A DNA stretch of 64,000 nucleotides from NCBI GenBank assembly GCA_904066235.2, contig CAJFCV020000003.1:434001-498000 (forward strand), given 5' to 3'. The position numbers were made by a program, and so were the translations under genes. The notes beneath the pieces were generated by a model that saw only the letters and a program-made list of their open reading frames with translations, was not told the origin of the DNA and did no database searches. Below, one piece after another: positions 17,527 through 28,179 of this stretch (position 1 is its first letter; every line of letters starts with the position of its first letter). This stretch comes from Bursaphelenchus xylophilus. Lineage: Eukaryota > Nematoda > Chromadorea > Rhabditida > Aphelenchoididae.

Positions 17527-19110
17527 GATGCCAACAGCCTTTACAACTACAAGAACGCGGTCGTAGATCAACTAATATTGAATGTAATCAATAATAAGAT
17601 GAGCGTTATTACCGAATGGCACAGCTCCAAAAATTCGACGGCTCCCCATGTTTTCAATGGAGTCCTACTCGTCTTCACAATGTTGGCGTTGTGTGTGGCT
17701 TGGGTTGCAATCTGCGTTGTGATTTTCCGATACTTGAAGAAAATCTGTCAGTTGAGGAGAGAGCGAAGCCAGGAGGTAAATATCAGCTGCTGAATACAGC
17801 ATGCTGATATGTGGAGTTATAGGGGTTATAGGGCTGTATATGTACAGATGCGGACCTGATCCAGTGGCAAAAACCGTAGCATTTTGGATCCGGGAAGTAT
17901 CAAAAATGCAGCAAAATACCTCCCTCTCCAAGTGAAAAAACTCCAATTTCAAAAGCGCGCCAGCTCTTTTTGCGAGGGAAAAGGCGTGCTTTTCAAAACG
18001 GAGTTTTTTTTTATTGTAGTGGGAGGCATTTTGCCACATTTTTGATACTTCCCGGATGCAAAATTATACGTTTTTGCCAATGGATCAGGTCCCTCACTGT
18101 AGTAAACGTGTCATACGCCTTACAAGTCATTGAAACTGTCCGTTTTAGGAAGTGGTGAATGCGGCGTTGCGAGCGTTGGCACAGACACGTGCAGTAAGTT
18201 CGGGGCAGTTGATATCGCCGTCGCAGTGTCATTACTACCAAAGTCAGGTAAGAAAAGCGCTGCGAATTTTTCAAAGGTCCAAAGGAATAATGACAATTTT
18301 TTTGCTACCTGTCGGGAAAATAATGTGGATTCTTTGCGCCCACCATCCTTTTGCGATGGCTACGGCCGAAGGTTTGGTGCGCGATTAAAAAAAAAGAGAT
18401 TTTTTTCCGCGACAAATCCACATTATTTTCCCGACAGACTGGTACACAGTTAAACCTTTGTACAGCGAATTGCAAGGGACCAAAAAATTTGTTTGTTATA
18501 GAAAGGTTTTATTGTACGGATTATGGGCTAAGTGCAAGGTAAAATTAACCCATACAGCCTTCGATATATGCAGAGATTTCGCTGTACGGGAGTTTCTCGT
18601 ATATGGGTTTCACTGTATCAGTCTGTCGGGAAAATAATGAGCACTCTGTCGCGTCGAAAATCGCATCGCCAATGACAAAACAAATCATGTCATGGCAAAA
18701 TCAAATCGCTTTTCACTTCAGCGACACGATCGGTGCAGCGACATTGTGCTCATTATTTTCTCGACAGACTGATACAGTGAAACCTCTGTAAAACGAAACT
18801 TCGTTACAACGAAACCATAGCGAGCAGCTTTGAAGGCTCCATGTGTAAATTTTACCTAAAGCAGGCCATAAGTTTTTCCATCGCACTAAACAAGCCCTTG
18901 AAGGACTTTCATTTTGCCCTAAACCCCCAATTTTAGCCAATTCCGTACGCGGACCTGCCCAGCTACGCCGAAGCCTTGCACTTGCCTCCTCCGCCCATGG
19001 GTCGCCCTAAAGATGAGGAACGAGCATCGTCAGCGTCAACAAATTCATCAACTCCATCCAGTCGTTCTTCAGCCCCACCCACGTATGAGTTGGCCACATC
19101 CCGGTTCTAA
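17527..19110 (+). CDS. Single-pass membrane protein with PY motifs (5' part not found)
   Basis: Three exons join in phase: 17527-17775, 18149-18247, 18937-19110 (TAA), giving 172 residues of C-terminal sequence. The visible start has an NSTAP glycosylation sequon (36-40). A strong hydrophobic helix spans about 43-67 and is followed by a basic KKICQLRRER stop-transfer stretch, so the N side is likely outside. The cytoplasmic tail is Ser/Pro-rich with LPSYAEAL and APPTYEL; PPTY is a classic PPxY ligand for NEDD4-family WW domains. A second donor inside exon 2 (GTAAGT at 18194) would shorten it by 18 codons in frame. The exon at 17527 starts at a TTTTCAG acceptor, so a first exon with signal peptide should lie upstream; repeats hide it. 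I do not recognise the family. Confidence 0.75.
17842..18102. mobile_element. Family B element in intron 1 of the PY-motif gene
   Basis: TACAGATGCGGACCTGATCC at the left, GGATCAGGTCCCTCACTGTA at the right. It is nearly complete and ends in TA on both sides. Confidence 0.8.
18306..18441. mobile_element. Family A element, GTGG variant
   Basis: CTGTCGGGAAAATAATGTGG pairs with CCACATTATTTTCCCGACAG. The interior (GCGATGGCTACGGCCGAAGG) differs from the GAGCAC variant. Confidence 0.8.
18616..18773. mobile_element. Family A element nested in a short palindrome
   Basis: TATCAGTCTGTCGGGAAAAT and ATTTTCTCGACAGACTGATA form the ends. The flanks GGGTTTCACTG and CAGTGAAACC are inverted as well, so the element sits at the apex of another inverted repeat. 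It lies in intron 2 of the PY-motif gene. Confidence 0.85.
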
Positions 19111-19198
19111 AACAATCTCGACCAAAAATTGCCATCTAATATGGAATATGTACGCATCGTATATCAAGATTTCTAGTCTTTCAGTTGTTGAATTTTGC

Positions 19199-19204
19199 AA
19201 TAAA
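19199..19204 (+). terminator. Poly(A) signal of the PY-motif gene
   Basis: AATAAA is 89 bases after the stop codon, a normal short nematode 3' UTR. Confidence 0.65.
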
Positions 19205-19269
19205 AGTTTCTTATTGCTTGGGCTTTTAATAACTTTTATGCAGTAGTAAAATTCAACGTGATTTTTTTA

Positions 19270-19522
19270 TGCAGTGGGGGACCTGGTTCAGTGGCAAAAA
19301 ACGTACCATTTTGCATCCGGGAAGTATCAAAAATGCGGCTAAATGCTTCCCTCTCCAAGTGAAAAAAGCTTCGTTTTCAAGGGAGCGCCCTTTTTCTGAC
19401 AAAAAGAGAGAAGGGAACGCCTTTGAAAACGAAGTTCTTTCACTTGGAGAAGGAAGCATTTTGCCATATTTTTGATACTTCCCGGATGTAAAATGGTACG
19501 TTTTTTGCCACTGGGTCCCCCG
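19270..19522. mobile_element. Family B element
   Basis: GCAGTGGGGGACCTGGTTCA at the left and GCCACTGGGTCCCCCGTTCT at the right. Interior TTTCAAGGGAGCGCCC and GGGAACGCCTTTGAAAAC pair as well. Confidence 0.75.
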
Positions 19523-20213
19523 TTCTAAAAAACCTCCAAAATTCGGTTCAAATTGTTTCGTGAATAAGAAATTCCGAAAAGTTTTATCAAACGAACAAAC
19601 AAATTGGATGTTTCAAGATCAAGTGACCCGAGAACACGAGGCAGTCACGTTGGCTGGACTTTTTTTTTGGCCTTATCAAACGGTCTTTTTCCTGCTTTTC
19701 TAGTGTCAGTGTAATATTTTGTGTATAATAAAGAGCTTTTCACTACAAAGCAAACCTTAAATTTTCGTTATAAGTATTTTTTGCCCTCGGGAATTGTGTT
19801 TTCTAATATTTTTTTCTTGATAAACTCAAAAAAGCTGATTAAATTAGCGGTATCAAGTTTCTGCAGGGTCCTTCTGTTACACTGCTCGCATAGTAAAGTT
19901 TAATTGTAACAAAATCGGATTTTTCATTCCCTGACCTCGGCAACTTTACAATCTTTGAATTGTCGAGTTCACGTGAACTGAATTGAATGATCTTTTGTTC
20001 AAACAATCAATGTTGGATTAGAAATTCGGTCATAAGTGCAGAAAAATTGGTTAGCCAAAATGAAAAGATTTTAATGAAAATTGCGGAAAAAACTCGATTG
20101 CAAATAAAAAAAAAAACTTTAAATTTTGATCTCGCACTTTGCAGAAACCGTCGACGTTTTTTGATGAAAAGATGTCAAAAATCAATATTTACTTTCATTG
20201 AGAATACTGGAAC

Positions 20214-21032
20214 ACAAACTTGAGAATTTTGTCGAATGTTAGGGAAATTTTGACCTTTTTTCCTCATTTTCGATAGACACTGTGGAAAATGAGGAGAGAC
20301 GGTCAGCAAAAATCAGTTTTCAGAAATTCCTGTGCGGTTTTTCTCACAAGTTGCATTTTTTTGATAATCAAAGAGCATTTTTGCGAGAGAACATAAGAAA
20401 TGAGGAGGGTTGGCTTGACGAAAAAGTTTTTTGTAATTGACTTTTTAAATTTTCTCGGTAAAAATCAATTTTTGGAGGGAGGTTGTGCTCCTGACAGGTA
20501 ATAGAGCCTCAAAAATTTTCAAGCGAATATCAAAACATATACATATCAGTTTGTCGGGAAAATAATGAGCACAATGTCACTGCGCCGGTCGTGTCGCTGA
20601 AGTGAGAAGCAATTTGGTTTTGCCGCGACACAATTCATTTTCTCGACGCCGATGCAATTTTCGAGGCGACAGAGTGCTCATTATTTTCCCGACAGACTGA
20701 TAAACATATTTTTTGACATCCGCTTGGAAATTTTGAGTCTCTATTACCTGTCAGGAACGCAGCTTCTCTCCAAAAATTGATTTTTACCTAGAAAATTTCA
20801 GAAAGTCAACTAGAAAAAAACTTTTCCGTCGAGCAGACCCTCCTCATTTCTTATGGTCTCTCGCAAAAAATGCTCTTTGGTTATCAAAAATCCCAACTTC
20901 TGAGAAAAACCGCACAGAAATTTCTGAAAACGGATTTTCACTGACCGCCTCTCCTCATTTTCCATAGTCTCTATCGAAAATGAGGAGAAATGGTGAAAAT
21001 TGCCCAAAAATTCCACAAAATTCTCAAGTTTG
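20214..21032. repeat. 819 bp palindrome with two 331 bp arms
   Basis: ACAAACTTGAGAATTTTGT starts the left arm (20214-20544) and ACAAAATTCTCAAGTTTG ends the right arm (20702-21032). Matching blocks along the arms include CCTCATTTTCGATAGACACT / AGTCTCTATCGAAAATGAGG, CCTGTGCGGTTTTTCTCA / TGAGAAAAACCGCACAG and CCTGACAGGTAATAGAG / CTCTATTACCTGTCAGG. Weaker pairing continues for some 20 bases outside. The apex is exactly occupied by the family A element at 20545-20701. Confidence 0.85.
20545..20701. mobile_element. Family A element at the palindrome apex
   Basis: ATCAGTTTGTCGGGAAAATA with ATGAGCAC, and GTGCTCATTATTTTCCCGAC with AGACTGAT. It is a full GAGCAC-type copy and is 157 bp long, with identical arm lengths on either side. 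Confidence 0.88.
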
Positions 21033-21454
21033 TCTTCCATTTTTCTCAATAAAAGTTCATCGTCGATAGCCCGCCTTATGAGAACACGTGATAAGCACTC
21101 TGCAGGAATAACTCCCCTATCAAAAAAAACCTTAACGGTGGGGCTTTTGCAATCGCCGTTTTATTTACACTAAAGAGTTCACAAACAAAAAATCTTGGTC
21201 ATCAATTTTATCGGTTTGCTGGACGCTCTTATCGGCGGTATTACAGGGGTTTCGGGAGTAAGTACATTCGTCTACGTGCTTAATGGGATTAATTTGAGAG
21301 TAAAGCCTTTAAAATTCGGATTTTAGGCAAAAATGATGTTGTAGTTGATTTCTAAGATAAAATTTGGCCCATACGGGGATACTCCAAGCTCTAAAAAGCA
21401 TCTTTCGAGGGACTATATTTCTTATCAAACCATTTTTTACACAAAACTAGCATA

Positions 21455-21745
21455 CTTTTATATTATCCATGATGACCACTTATATAAAGTTGGTCACAAA
21501 TAGGCGATATGCGCCTCCAGGATAACGCTAGATGCTCAGACATGACTTTCAGAAGTCGTTAAGCCCATATAAACCCATTTTTTCACAAAATTTTTATATT
21601 ACCCATGATGACCACTTATATAAAATAGGTCGCAAAAAAGGCGATACGCACCTCCAAGATAATGCTAGATGCTCAAACATAACTTCCAGAATCCGTTAAG
21701 CCCATATCAACCCATTTTTCCACAAAACTGCGAAATTTTTATATT
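21455..21745. repeat. Tandem duplication, 137 bp unit
   Basis: ATTATCCATGATGACCACTT with ATATAAA occurs at 21461 and, as TTACCCATGATGACC, at 21598; a third start is seen at 21743. Units share AGGCGATAcGC, TCCAgGATAA and GCTAGATGCTCA. Confidence 0.75.
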
Positions 21746-22900
21746 ATCCATGAAGATCAGGTCTTCTTATGTCCAAAAACCCCGGTTTCCCCACAATTTC
21801 TAATAACACCACACTCTAAAGGTCACGTCTCAACCCCTGACCTCATGTTTTACGTGCTCTCGACAAGCTGTTCAAGGTTTTTACAACGTTTTCGAAAAGA
21901 CTGAACCCCTTCGAGACGGCCTGGGAAAAAGTGTTTACACTTTCTACGTGCTAACGCCGACTTTTTTGCCTGCACTCTAGAAGGGCTTTGGCCAAGCGGG
22001 ACGAAAAATTGTTCCGTGTTCGCAATCTTTTTGGGGCGAAAAACAAAAAAACATTCGGCTCTTATGTTGTCTAGACCTCATGCCTTGTCTGGCCCGAAAT
22101 CAACATGAATTCTGATGGAACTTTTGATTTTTCAATCGAAAATCAATGTTGGGACCTTACACTAGCTAAAGGCCAACATTTTTTGCCCATAGCCTTGGGG
22201 GATTTAGGTGAAATTTCGGTTTTCCTCCCAATTTTACCTAATTTTAGGTATTTTCGAATCAATACGAGATATTTTGAGGTCGAAACGCGTAAATTTTTAC
22301 ATTTTTCGAGAGGTAATTAAATTCCTCACTATTCATAACGTATTTTACTCGGAAACGTCGCAAACTTTTTTTTCTTTTTACGAAAATTTCTCTTTTTTAC
22401 CTAAAATAATATTCTTATTGCTCCGGGTTCAAATTCCAACGTAAGCAAGTGAAATATGCATTTCAAAACGATGAAAGATTATCATAATTGGGTCTAAAAC
22501 AATAAACTTCGCGTTTTATCAACCAGCCGCCGGTTTGTTTTCGTTTTGCCGCGGGCAAACTGGCGCTGAAAATAAAAATAAATTTTCAGACGAAATTTTT
22601 TGCGAAATTTTTTTGATCTTTGATGAAAATGCTGTAAAAATTGGAAATGATTGGGTGAAGACAAATGATCGACCTTGTTTTTGTGATTTTCAAAGGCGAA
22701 ATTTGAGATTTTTAGCAGTTTTTTGACCAAAACTTGACTTTAGGTATAAATTTCGGACACTTTCTGTTGAAAACTGTCATATTTTGTTTGCATATCCTTT
22801 TATAGACTCTCTCATATAAAATTTCATCCATTTCCCCAAATTTCCTGCCGAGTTTTGGTAACTTTTTCGAGATTTTTCGCGAAATTCGTCATGTACAATA
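21746..22900. other. Intergenic before glycogen synthase
   Basis: No repeat family or gene is recognised. It presumably includes the promoter of the downstream gene, but no motif stands out. Confidence 0.4.
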
Positions 22901-22910
22901 TAATTTTTAG
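22901..22910 (+). promoter_or_regulatory. Probable trans-splice acceptor of glycogen synthase
   Basis: TAATTTTTAG ends at 22910, leaving a 17-base leader before the ATG at 22928. Confidence 0.5.
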
Positions 22911-22927
22911 GCGCTCAGCTGGTCGAA

Positions 22928-25900
22928 ATGTCGGAAAATGGAACTTTTAGTCGGTTACCGAGACGGCAATCATCTTCCCGATTGGTTAAACAGCTTGCGG
23001 TAAGTGTTTTTATATTGTTCTTGAGGTTTAGGTAGAATTTGCCGATTTTGGGTTTTCAAGCCGAAATTTCTCAAGGAGTCGATGGCGATCGATGGGGTTA
23101 GCTGTGATTTAGCAGTATCTTGCTGGCTGGCACTCCTTTCGCTGAAATCGAGCTGTTTTGAAAGTAATATAGCCCATTGTAGGACATGAACATCTCGGAA
23201 GACGTTCTGGATCACGGTGAGACCGCGCGACATGAGAATCGTTTTGTGTTTGAGTGTGCCTGGGAAGTGGCGAACAAAGGTAAGCTGTTTTTCATATTTT
23301 CTCTCTATTTAGATCATGTTTTCCATCAATTTTTGTCATGACTATCATTTCCAGTTGGTGGAATCTACACCGTCCTCCGAACAAAAGCCCCCGTCTCCAC
23401 CGAGGAGTTGGGTGATCAGTACTGCATGCTTGGTCCATATAACGAAGAACAAGTCAAGTTGGAAGTGGAAGTTGGCGAGCCGGAGACGGCTGCCATGAAA
23501 TACACCTTGGATCAGATGCACGAATGGGGATTTAGATGTGTGTATGGAAGATGGCTCATAGACGGGTATCCAAAGGTTGTGTTGTTCGATATTGGGTCGG
23601 CTGCGTGGAAGTTGGACGCCTGGAAACATGAGGTATTGTCTTGGATATTATTTTAGGTGAAATTAGATGTGAGAGGTTGGAAATTAGAAGATAAATATTG
23701 CAATTGGTATATTTAGATAGCTTTTGGATGTGTTTGAGTTATTTTGGATGTATCTGCAAAAAAAAATTTTTTTGGTTTATTATCTAAAATAATATAATTT
23801 TTTTTCAGCTTTTTGAAAAATGCCATATTGGAATTCCCTACATCGACAGAGAGTCTAACGATTGTGTAATCTTCGGCTTCCTCGTCGCAATCTTCCTCAA
23901 AGCCTTTGCCGAATCCACGGAAGGCCTTTCTCCTCTGATTGTCGCTCAATTCCATGAATGGCAGGCCGGAGTCGGCCTAATGATGACCAGGTAAGTCTCT
24001 ATTTCCATTCTTGCATCTCTCTTTAGGCTCTGGAAAGTGAATGTGGCAACAGTTTTCACAACCCACGCAACATTGCTGGGCCGACATTTGTGCGCCGCTG
24101 GAGCGGACCTCTACAACAATTTGGACAAGTTTCAGGTGGATCAAGAAGCCGGCGAGAAGCAGATCTACCACAGATATTGTCTCGAACGAGCTGCGTGTTG
24201 TATGGCACATGTTTTCACGACGGTCAGGTAAGAATTTTAAAATTTTTGCGAAAAAATTTGGAATTTTCTCCTTATTTTAGGTAATGTTACATAATTTCTT
24301 ATAATTTTGTGAATTTTACCGGCTACATTTGCAGTGAGATCACTGGATTAGAAGCAGAGCATCTATTAAAGCGAAAGCCGGATATATTGACGCCGAATGG
24401 GCTGAATGTCGTGAAATTCGCCGCTCTCCACGAGTTCCAAAACCTGCATGCCTTGAACAAGGAGAAGATCCACAGTTTTATACGCGGACACTTCTACGGC
24501 CACATGAACTTTGATTTGGACAAGACGTTGTACATGTTCACGGCCGGACGATATGAATTCAGCAATAAGGGCGGGGATTTGTTCATCGACGCATTGGCCA
24601 GGTTGAACCACTTGTTGAAGGTAAGAATTGAAAATTTTAGTTCTTTATTGATGTTTAGATCATTGTAAAAGATGATTTGAGGGCAAAATAGAATTTGAGA
24701 GTGGTTTTTCATTGATGGGCCCAAGAAGGTATCAATTTTTTAAAAGATTTTTACTAGTTTTGGGTTTAAATTTGATGTTTTTTGATCTAAAGTGAATGAT
24801 AGCTGGCTAGAAGGTTGAGGAAAAAGATGGTTGGTGCAGTGGACGATTAGGGAAAAAGACACAACAAAATTTGGATTTTTAGCAAAAACTAGTGTCAACA
24901 GCAAAATCTACAGGATAAAACAGACAAAAAAATGTCTAAAACAAACTCGGGAAGCGACGGTTGAGGAAAAAGACAATTGGGGAAACTGAAAGTATTATTT
25001 TTGTTCGATGTAAGTGTCGAAATTCGGATAACCGATGGCGCGGATTTCGAAAATGACATTCATTTTTTTGTTCGTTACTATTTTGTTCAATTAGTACTGT
25101 AAAGCAGTAATTTTTTGATTTCTTTTTTTCACAAATACTCGATTTAGGGGTTTTCGATGGTGCTGATTTCAAATCAAAAGAAATGAACAAGATTTTCGGA
25201 ATCAGCACCATTGAAAACCCCTAAATCGAGCATTTTTGAAAAAAGAAATCAAAAAATTACTGCTTTACAGTACTAAATGAACAAAATAGTAACGATAAAA
25301 AGAAATGAATGCCATTTTTGAAATCAGCGCCATCGCTTATCCTAATTTCGGCACCTACATCGAAGAAAAATAATACTTTTCAGTTTCCCCAATTGTCTTC
25401 TTCCCCAATCGTCGCTCCCCGACTTTGGTCTAGACATTTTTTGTCTGTTTTGTTCTGTAGATTTTGCTGTTGACACTGGTTTTTGCTAAAAATCCTAATT
25501 TTGTTACCTAAATTATATAATTTTAGGTGTCGACGGACAAACGGACCCAAGGAGTAACAGTAATAGCCTTCATCATCTATCCAGCAGCCGCGAATTCCTT
25601 CAATGTGGACTCGCTGCGAGGTCAGGCCATCACGAAACAGCTGCGCGATTCAATTCAACACATCAAGGATAACATCGGCTCAAGACTGTTTGAAAGTTGT
25701 CTGCAGTAAGTTTGATTTGCTTTGAAAAAAATTAAGTGGTATCTTTGGACTGGGTAGGGCTCATATGCATGAGAATTTGCTTTATTTTGAGGTGTTTTAC
25801 ATCGAAATTTTTATTATTTTATACTGGTTAACAAATTTTTCTTTCCACCTCGTATCTCGAGAACCGCTGGGCCTAGAACCTCCAAATTTGGCATAAAAAC

Positions 25901-27179
25901 ACGCCGGGACAGTCTAACACCATGCCCAAAAAATCATATCATTTGATGCACTTTTAGTCCACTTTTCATGCAAAAGGCAAAAAAACGGGATGACAAAATT
26001 TTCTTTCCACTTTGGAAAAACGTTTGTAAATTATGGTGTTAGACTGTTCCACAGTGTTTCTGCGCCCAATTTCAAGGTTGTAGGCCCAGCCGTTCCCGAG
26101 ATCCAGGTGGAAAGAAAATTTTTTCGGCCAGTATACAGTGACGGTGGCAAAAAACGTACCGTTTTGCATCCGGGAAGCATCGAAAATGTGGCAAAAAAAC
26201 TTCGTTTTGAAGGGCCCTCACAAAAATGGCGGGCGCGCTTTTGAAATCGGAGTTTTTTCACTTGAAGAGGGAAGCATTTTGCCACATTTTTTTTCTTCCC
26301 GTTTGCAAAATGGTACGTTTTTTGCCACTGGATCAGGCCCCTCCACTGTAGGTGTTGATGAGAATTTTAATTTTTTCCGTTTTCAGAGGCCATATACCGG
26401 ACGCCAACGAGCTGATCAGCCCCGAAGAGAGGGTGCAGCTGAAGAGATGTCTGCTCAGCTCGAAACGCGACACTCTGCCCCCAATTTGCACGCACAACAT
26501 GGTGGACGACGCCAACGACCAGGTCCTGAACGCCTTCCGACGATGTCAACTCTTCAATTCGGATCATGACCGGGTAAAAGTCATCTTCCACCCCGAGTTC
26601 TTGAGCTCCGCCTCGCCGCTGATCGGGCTCGACTACGAGGACTTTGTGCGAGGCTGTCATATGGGCGTGTTCCCTTCGTATTATGAGCCATGGGGATACA
26701 CGCCGGCCGAGTGCACGGTCCGTGGAATCCCGTCGATCACCACGAATTTGAGTGGATTCGGGTGCTTCATCGAGAAACAGGTCCCCGATCACGACAATTA
26801 CGGCATTTTTGTGGTGGACCGCCGCTTCAAACGCAGCGATGAATCCATCCAACAGCTGGCTGATATATTGTTGAACTACTGCTCGTTGAACCGAAGGCAA
26901 CGAGTGATCCTCCGCAATCGGACGGAACGTCTCAGCGAACTCCTCGACTGGAAAACCCTCGGCGGTTTGTATCGGGAAGCGCGCCGCATGGCGTTGAAGA
27001 AATTGCACCCAGACTTGGAAATCAAACTCTCGGAGGCCCTCGCCAAAATGCCACGCCCATTATCGGCCCCATCGACCCCTCGCGGCTCGGCACACGGCTC
27101 ACCGAATGAGTCGGACAATGAGAGCGACACCGCCGAACAGGTCGAACATGAAAACATCCATTGGCACATTGAAGGATAA
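22928..27179 (+). CDS. gsy-1: Glycogen [starch] synthase
   Basis: Exons: 22928-22999, 23183-23279, 23355-23632, 23809-23990, 24027-24227, 24335-24620, 25527-25705, 26387-27179. They join in phase to 695 aa, within the range of animal GYS. It is a cytosolic GT3-family enzyme that extends alpha-1,4-glucan from UDP-glucose. Visible hallmarks: KVGGIYTV (56-63, nucleotide-sugar site); [38 protein letters not shown] with Glu532 and Glu540 of the E-x7-E catalytic motif; and an Arg-rich allosteric helix from about 601 ([16 protein letters not shown]) that binds glucose-6-phosphate in the family. The N-terminal RRQSSSR and C-terminal [13 protein letters not shown] match where site 2 and site 3 phosphorylations occur in mammals, suggesting conserved inhibition by kinases such as GSK3. 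Introns 6 and 7 and the 3' UTR hold foldback repeats. Confidence 0.97.
24835..25510. repeat. Long foldback in glycogen synthase intron 6
   Basis: Left blocks GGACGATTAGGGAAAAAGAC, TTTTTAGCAAAAACTAGTGTC, GTACTGTAAAGCAGTAATTT and CGATTTAGGGGTTTTC pair in mirrored order with GAAAACCCCTAAATCG, AAATTACTGCTTTACAGTAC, GACACTGGTTTTTGCTAAAA and GTCTTCTTCCCCAATCGTC. The apex is near 25180. No TA-type terminal motif was fixed, so family is unknown. Confidence 0.8.
25820..26135. mobile_element. Palindromic element with TATACTGG ends (intron 7)
   Basis: TATACTGG then TTTTTCTTTCCACCT at the left pairs with AGGTGGAAAGAAAATTTTTT then CCAGTATA at the right. Inner CGCTGGGCCTAGAACCTCCA / TTGTAGGCCCAGCCG and GTCTAACACCAT / ATGGTGTTAGAC also pair. 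A family B element abuts its right TA. Confidence 0.75.
26134..26350. mobile_element. Family B element, slightly truncated left end
   Basis: TACAGTGACGGTGGCAAAAA lacks most of GGGGACCTGATCCA. The right end GGATCAGGCCCCTCCACTGT is complete. It ends 36 bases before the last exon of glycogen synthase. Confidence 0.75.
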
Positions 27180-27311
27180 GTAGTGTAAAAAAGATGGCGT
27201 GGAGAAGGCAAGGGTGGTTGGAGAAGAAGGACTGATGCTCCAATGGAAGCATCGTCCCTTTATTAGGGACTTTTCACAGTTTTGCAGCCTTTTCATAGGA
27301 TTTTTTTTTTG

Positions 27312-27935
27312 GTTACAGTAACAGCAACACAAATTTTTATAAAACGCTAGAAATGAATAACAATGGCATGGATACAGTGGCGATCTGATCCAGTGGCAAA
27401 AAACGTACCATTTTGCATCCGGGGAGTATCAAAAATGTGGCAAAATGCTTCCCTCTCCAAGCGAAAAATCTCCTTTTTGAAGGGCCCTTTCCTTTACAAA
27501 GAGCGGCTTTTGAAATTGGTGTTTTTTCGCTTGGAGTGGGAGGTACAATGTGGGACCTGATCCAGTGGCAAAAAACGTATCATTTTGCATCCGGGAAGCA
27601 TCAAAAATGTGGCAAAATACTTCCCTTTCCAAGTGAAAAAAATTTTTTTTGGTCTTAAAAAAAGCAGGCGCGCTTTTGAAACCGGAGTTTTTTCACTTTC
27701 ACTTGGAGAGGGAGGTATTTTTCCACATTTTTTGATGCTTCCTGGATGCAAAATGGTACGTTTTTGCCACCGGATCAGGCCCCACATTGTATTTTGCTAC
27801 ATTTTTTTGATACTTCCCGGATGCAAAATGGTTCGTTTTTTACCCACTGGATCAGATCCGCCACATATCCATGCCATTGTTATCCATTTATTATAGCGTT
27901 TTATAGAAATTTATGTTGCTGTTAGATAGCAAATA
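27312..27935. repeat. Foldback of stacked family B copies after glycogen synthase
   Basis: Outer arms AACAGCAACACAAATTTTTA, TAAAACGCTAGAAAT and ATAACAATGGCATGGATA pair with TATCCATGCCATTGTTATCC, TATAGCGTTTTATAG and AAATTTATGTTGCTGTTA. Between them lie about two and a half family B copies (27371-27560 one arm pair, 27545-27788 a full copy, 27789-27870 a half). The whole unit lies between the stop codon and the best poly(A) signal. Confidence 0.75.
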
Positions 27936-28136
27936 GTAGTCAATATTGTATACTCTTAGTCTCTCAATTTATGGTTGTAATAGTAATATTTAATAATAGT
28001 GCCATTTTTTAGCAACTTTTGCTCAATTTTTTAGGATTTTTTGATCATTTTTTGGATTTTTTTTTTGATTTTTTTGGTTTTTAGGGTAGATTTTTATAGC
28101 ATTTGTTGGTATTTTGTAGCTAGTTTTGTGTTTATG

Positions 28137-28142
28137 AATAAA
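28137..28142 (+). terminator. Candidate poly(A) signal of glycogen synthase
   Basis: AATAAA is 957 bases after the TAA. No AATAAA was seen nearer, so either the foldback is in the 3' UTR or a variant signal is used upstream (AATGAATAA at 27352). Confidence 0.35.
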
Positions 28143-28179
28143 GCTAAATTGAAAAGTTTTTTTTTTGAAATTAAAATTT

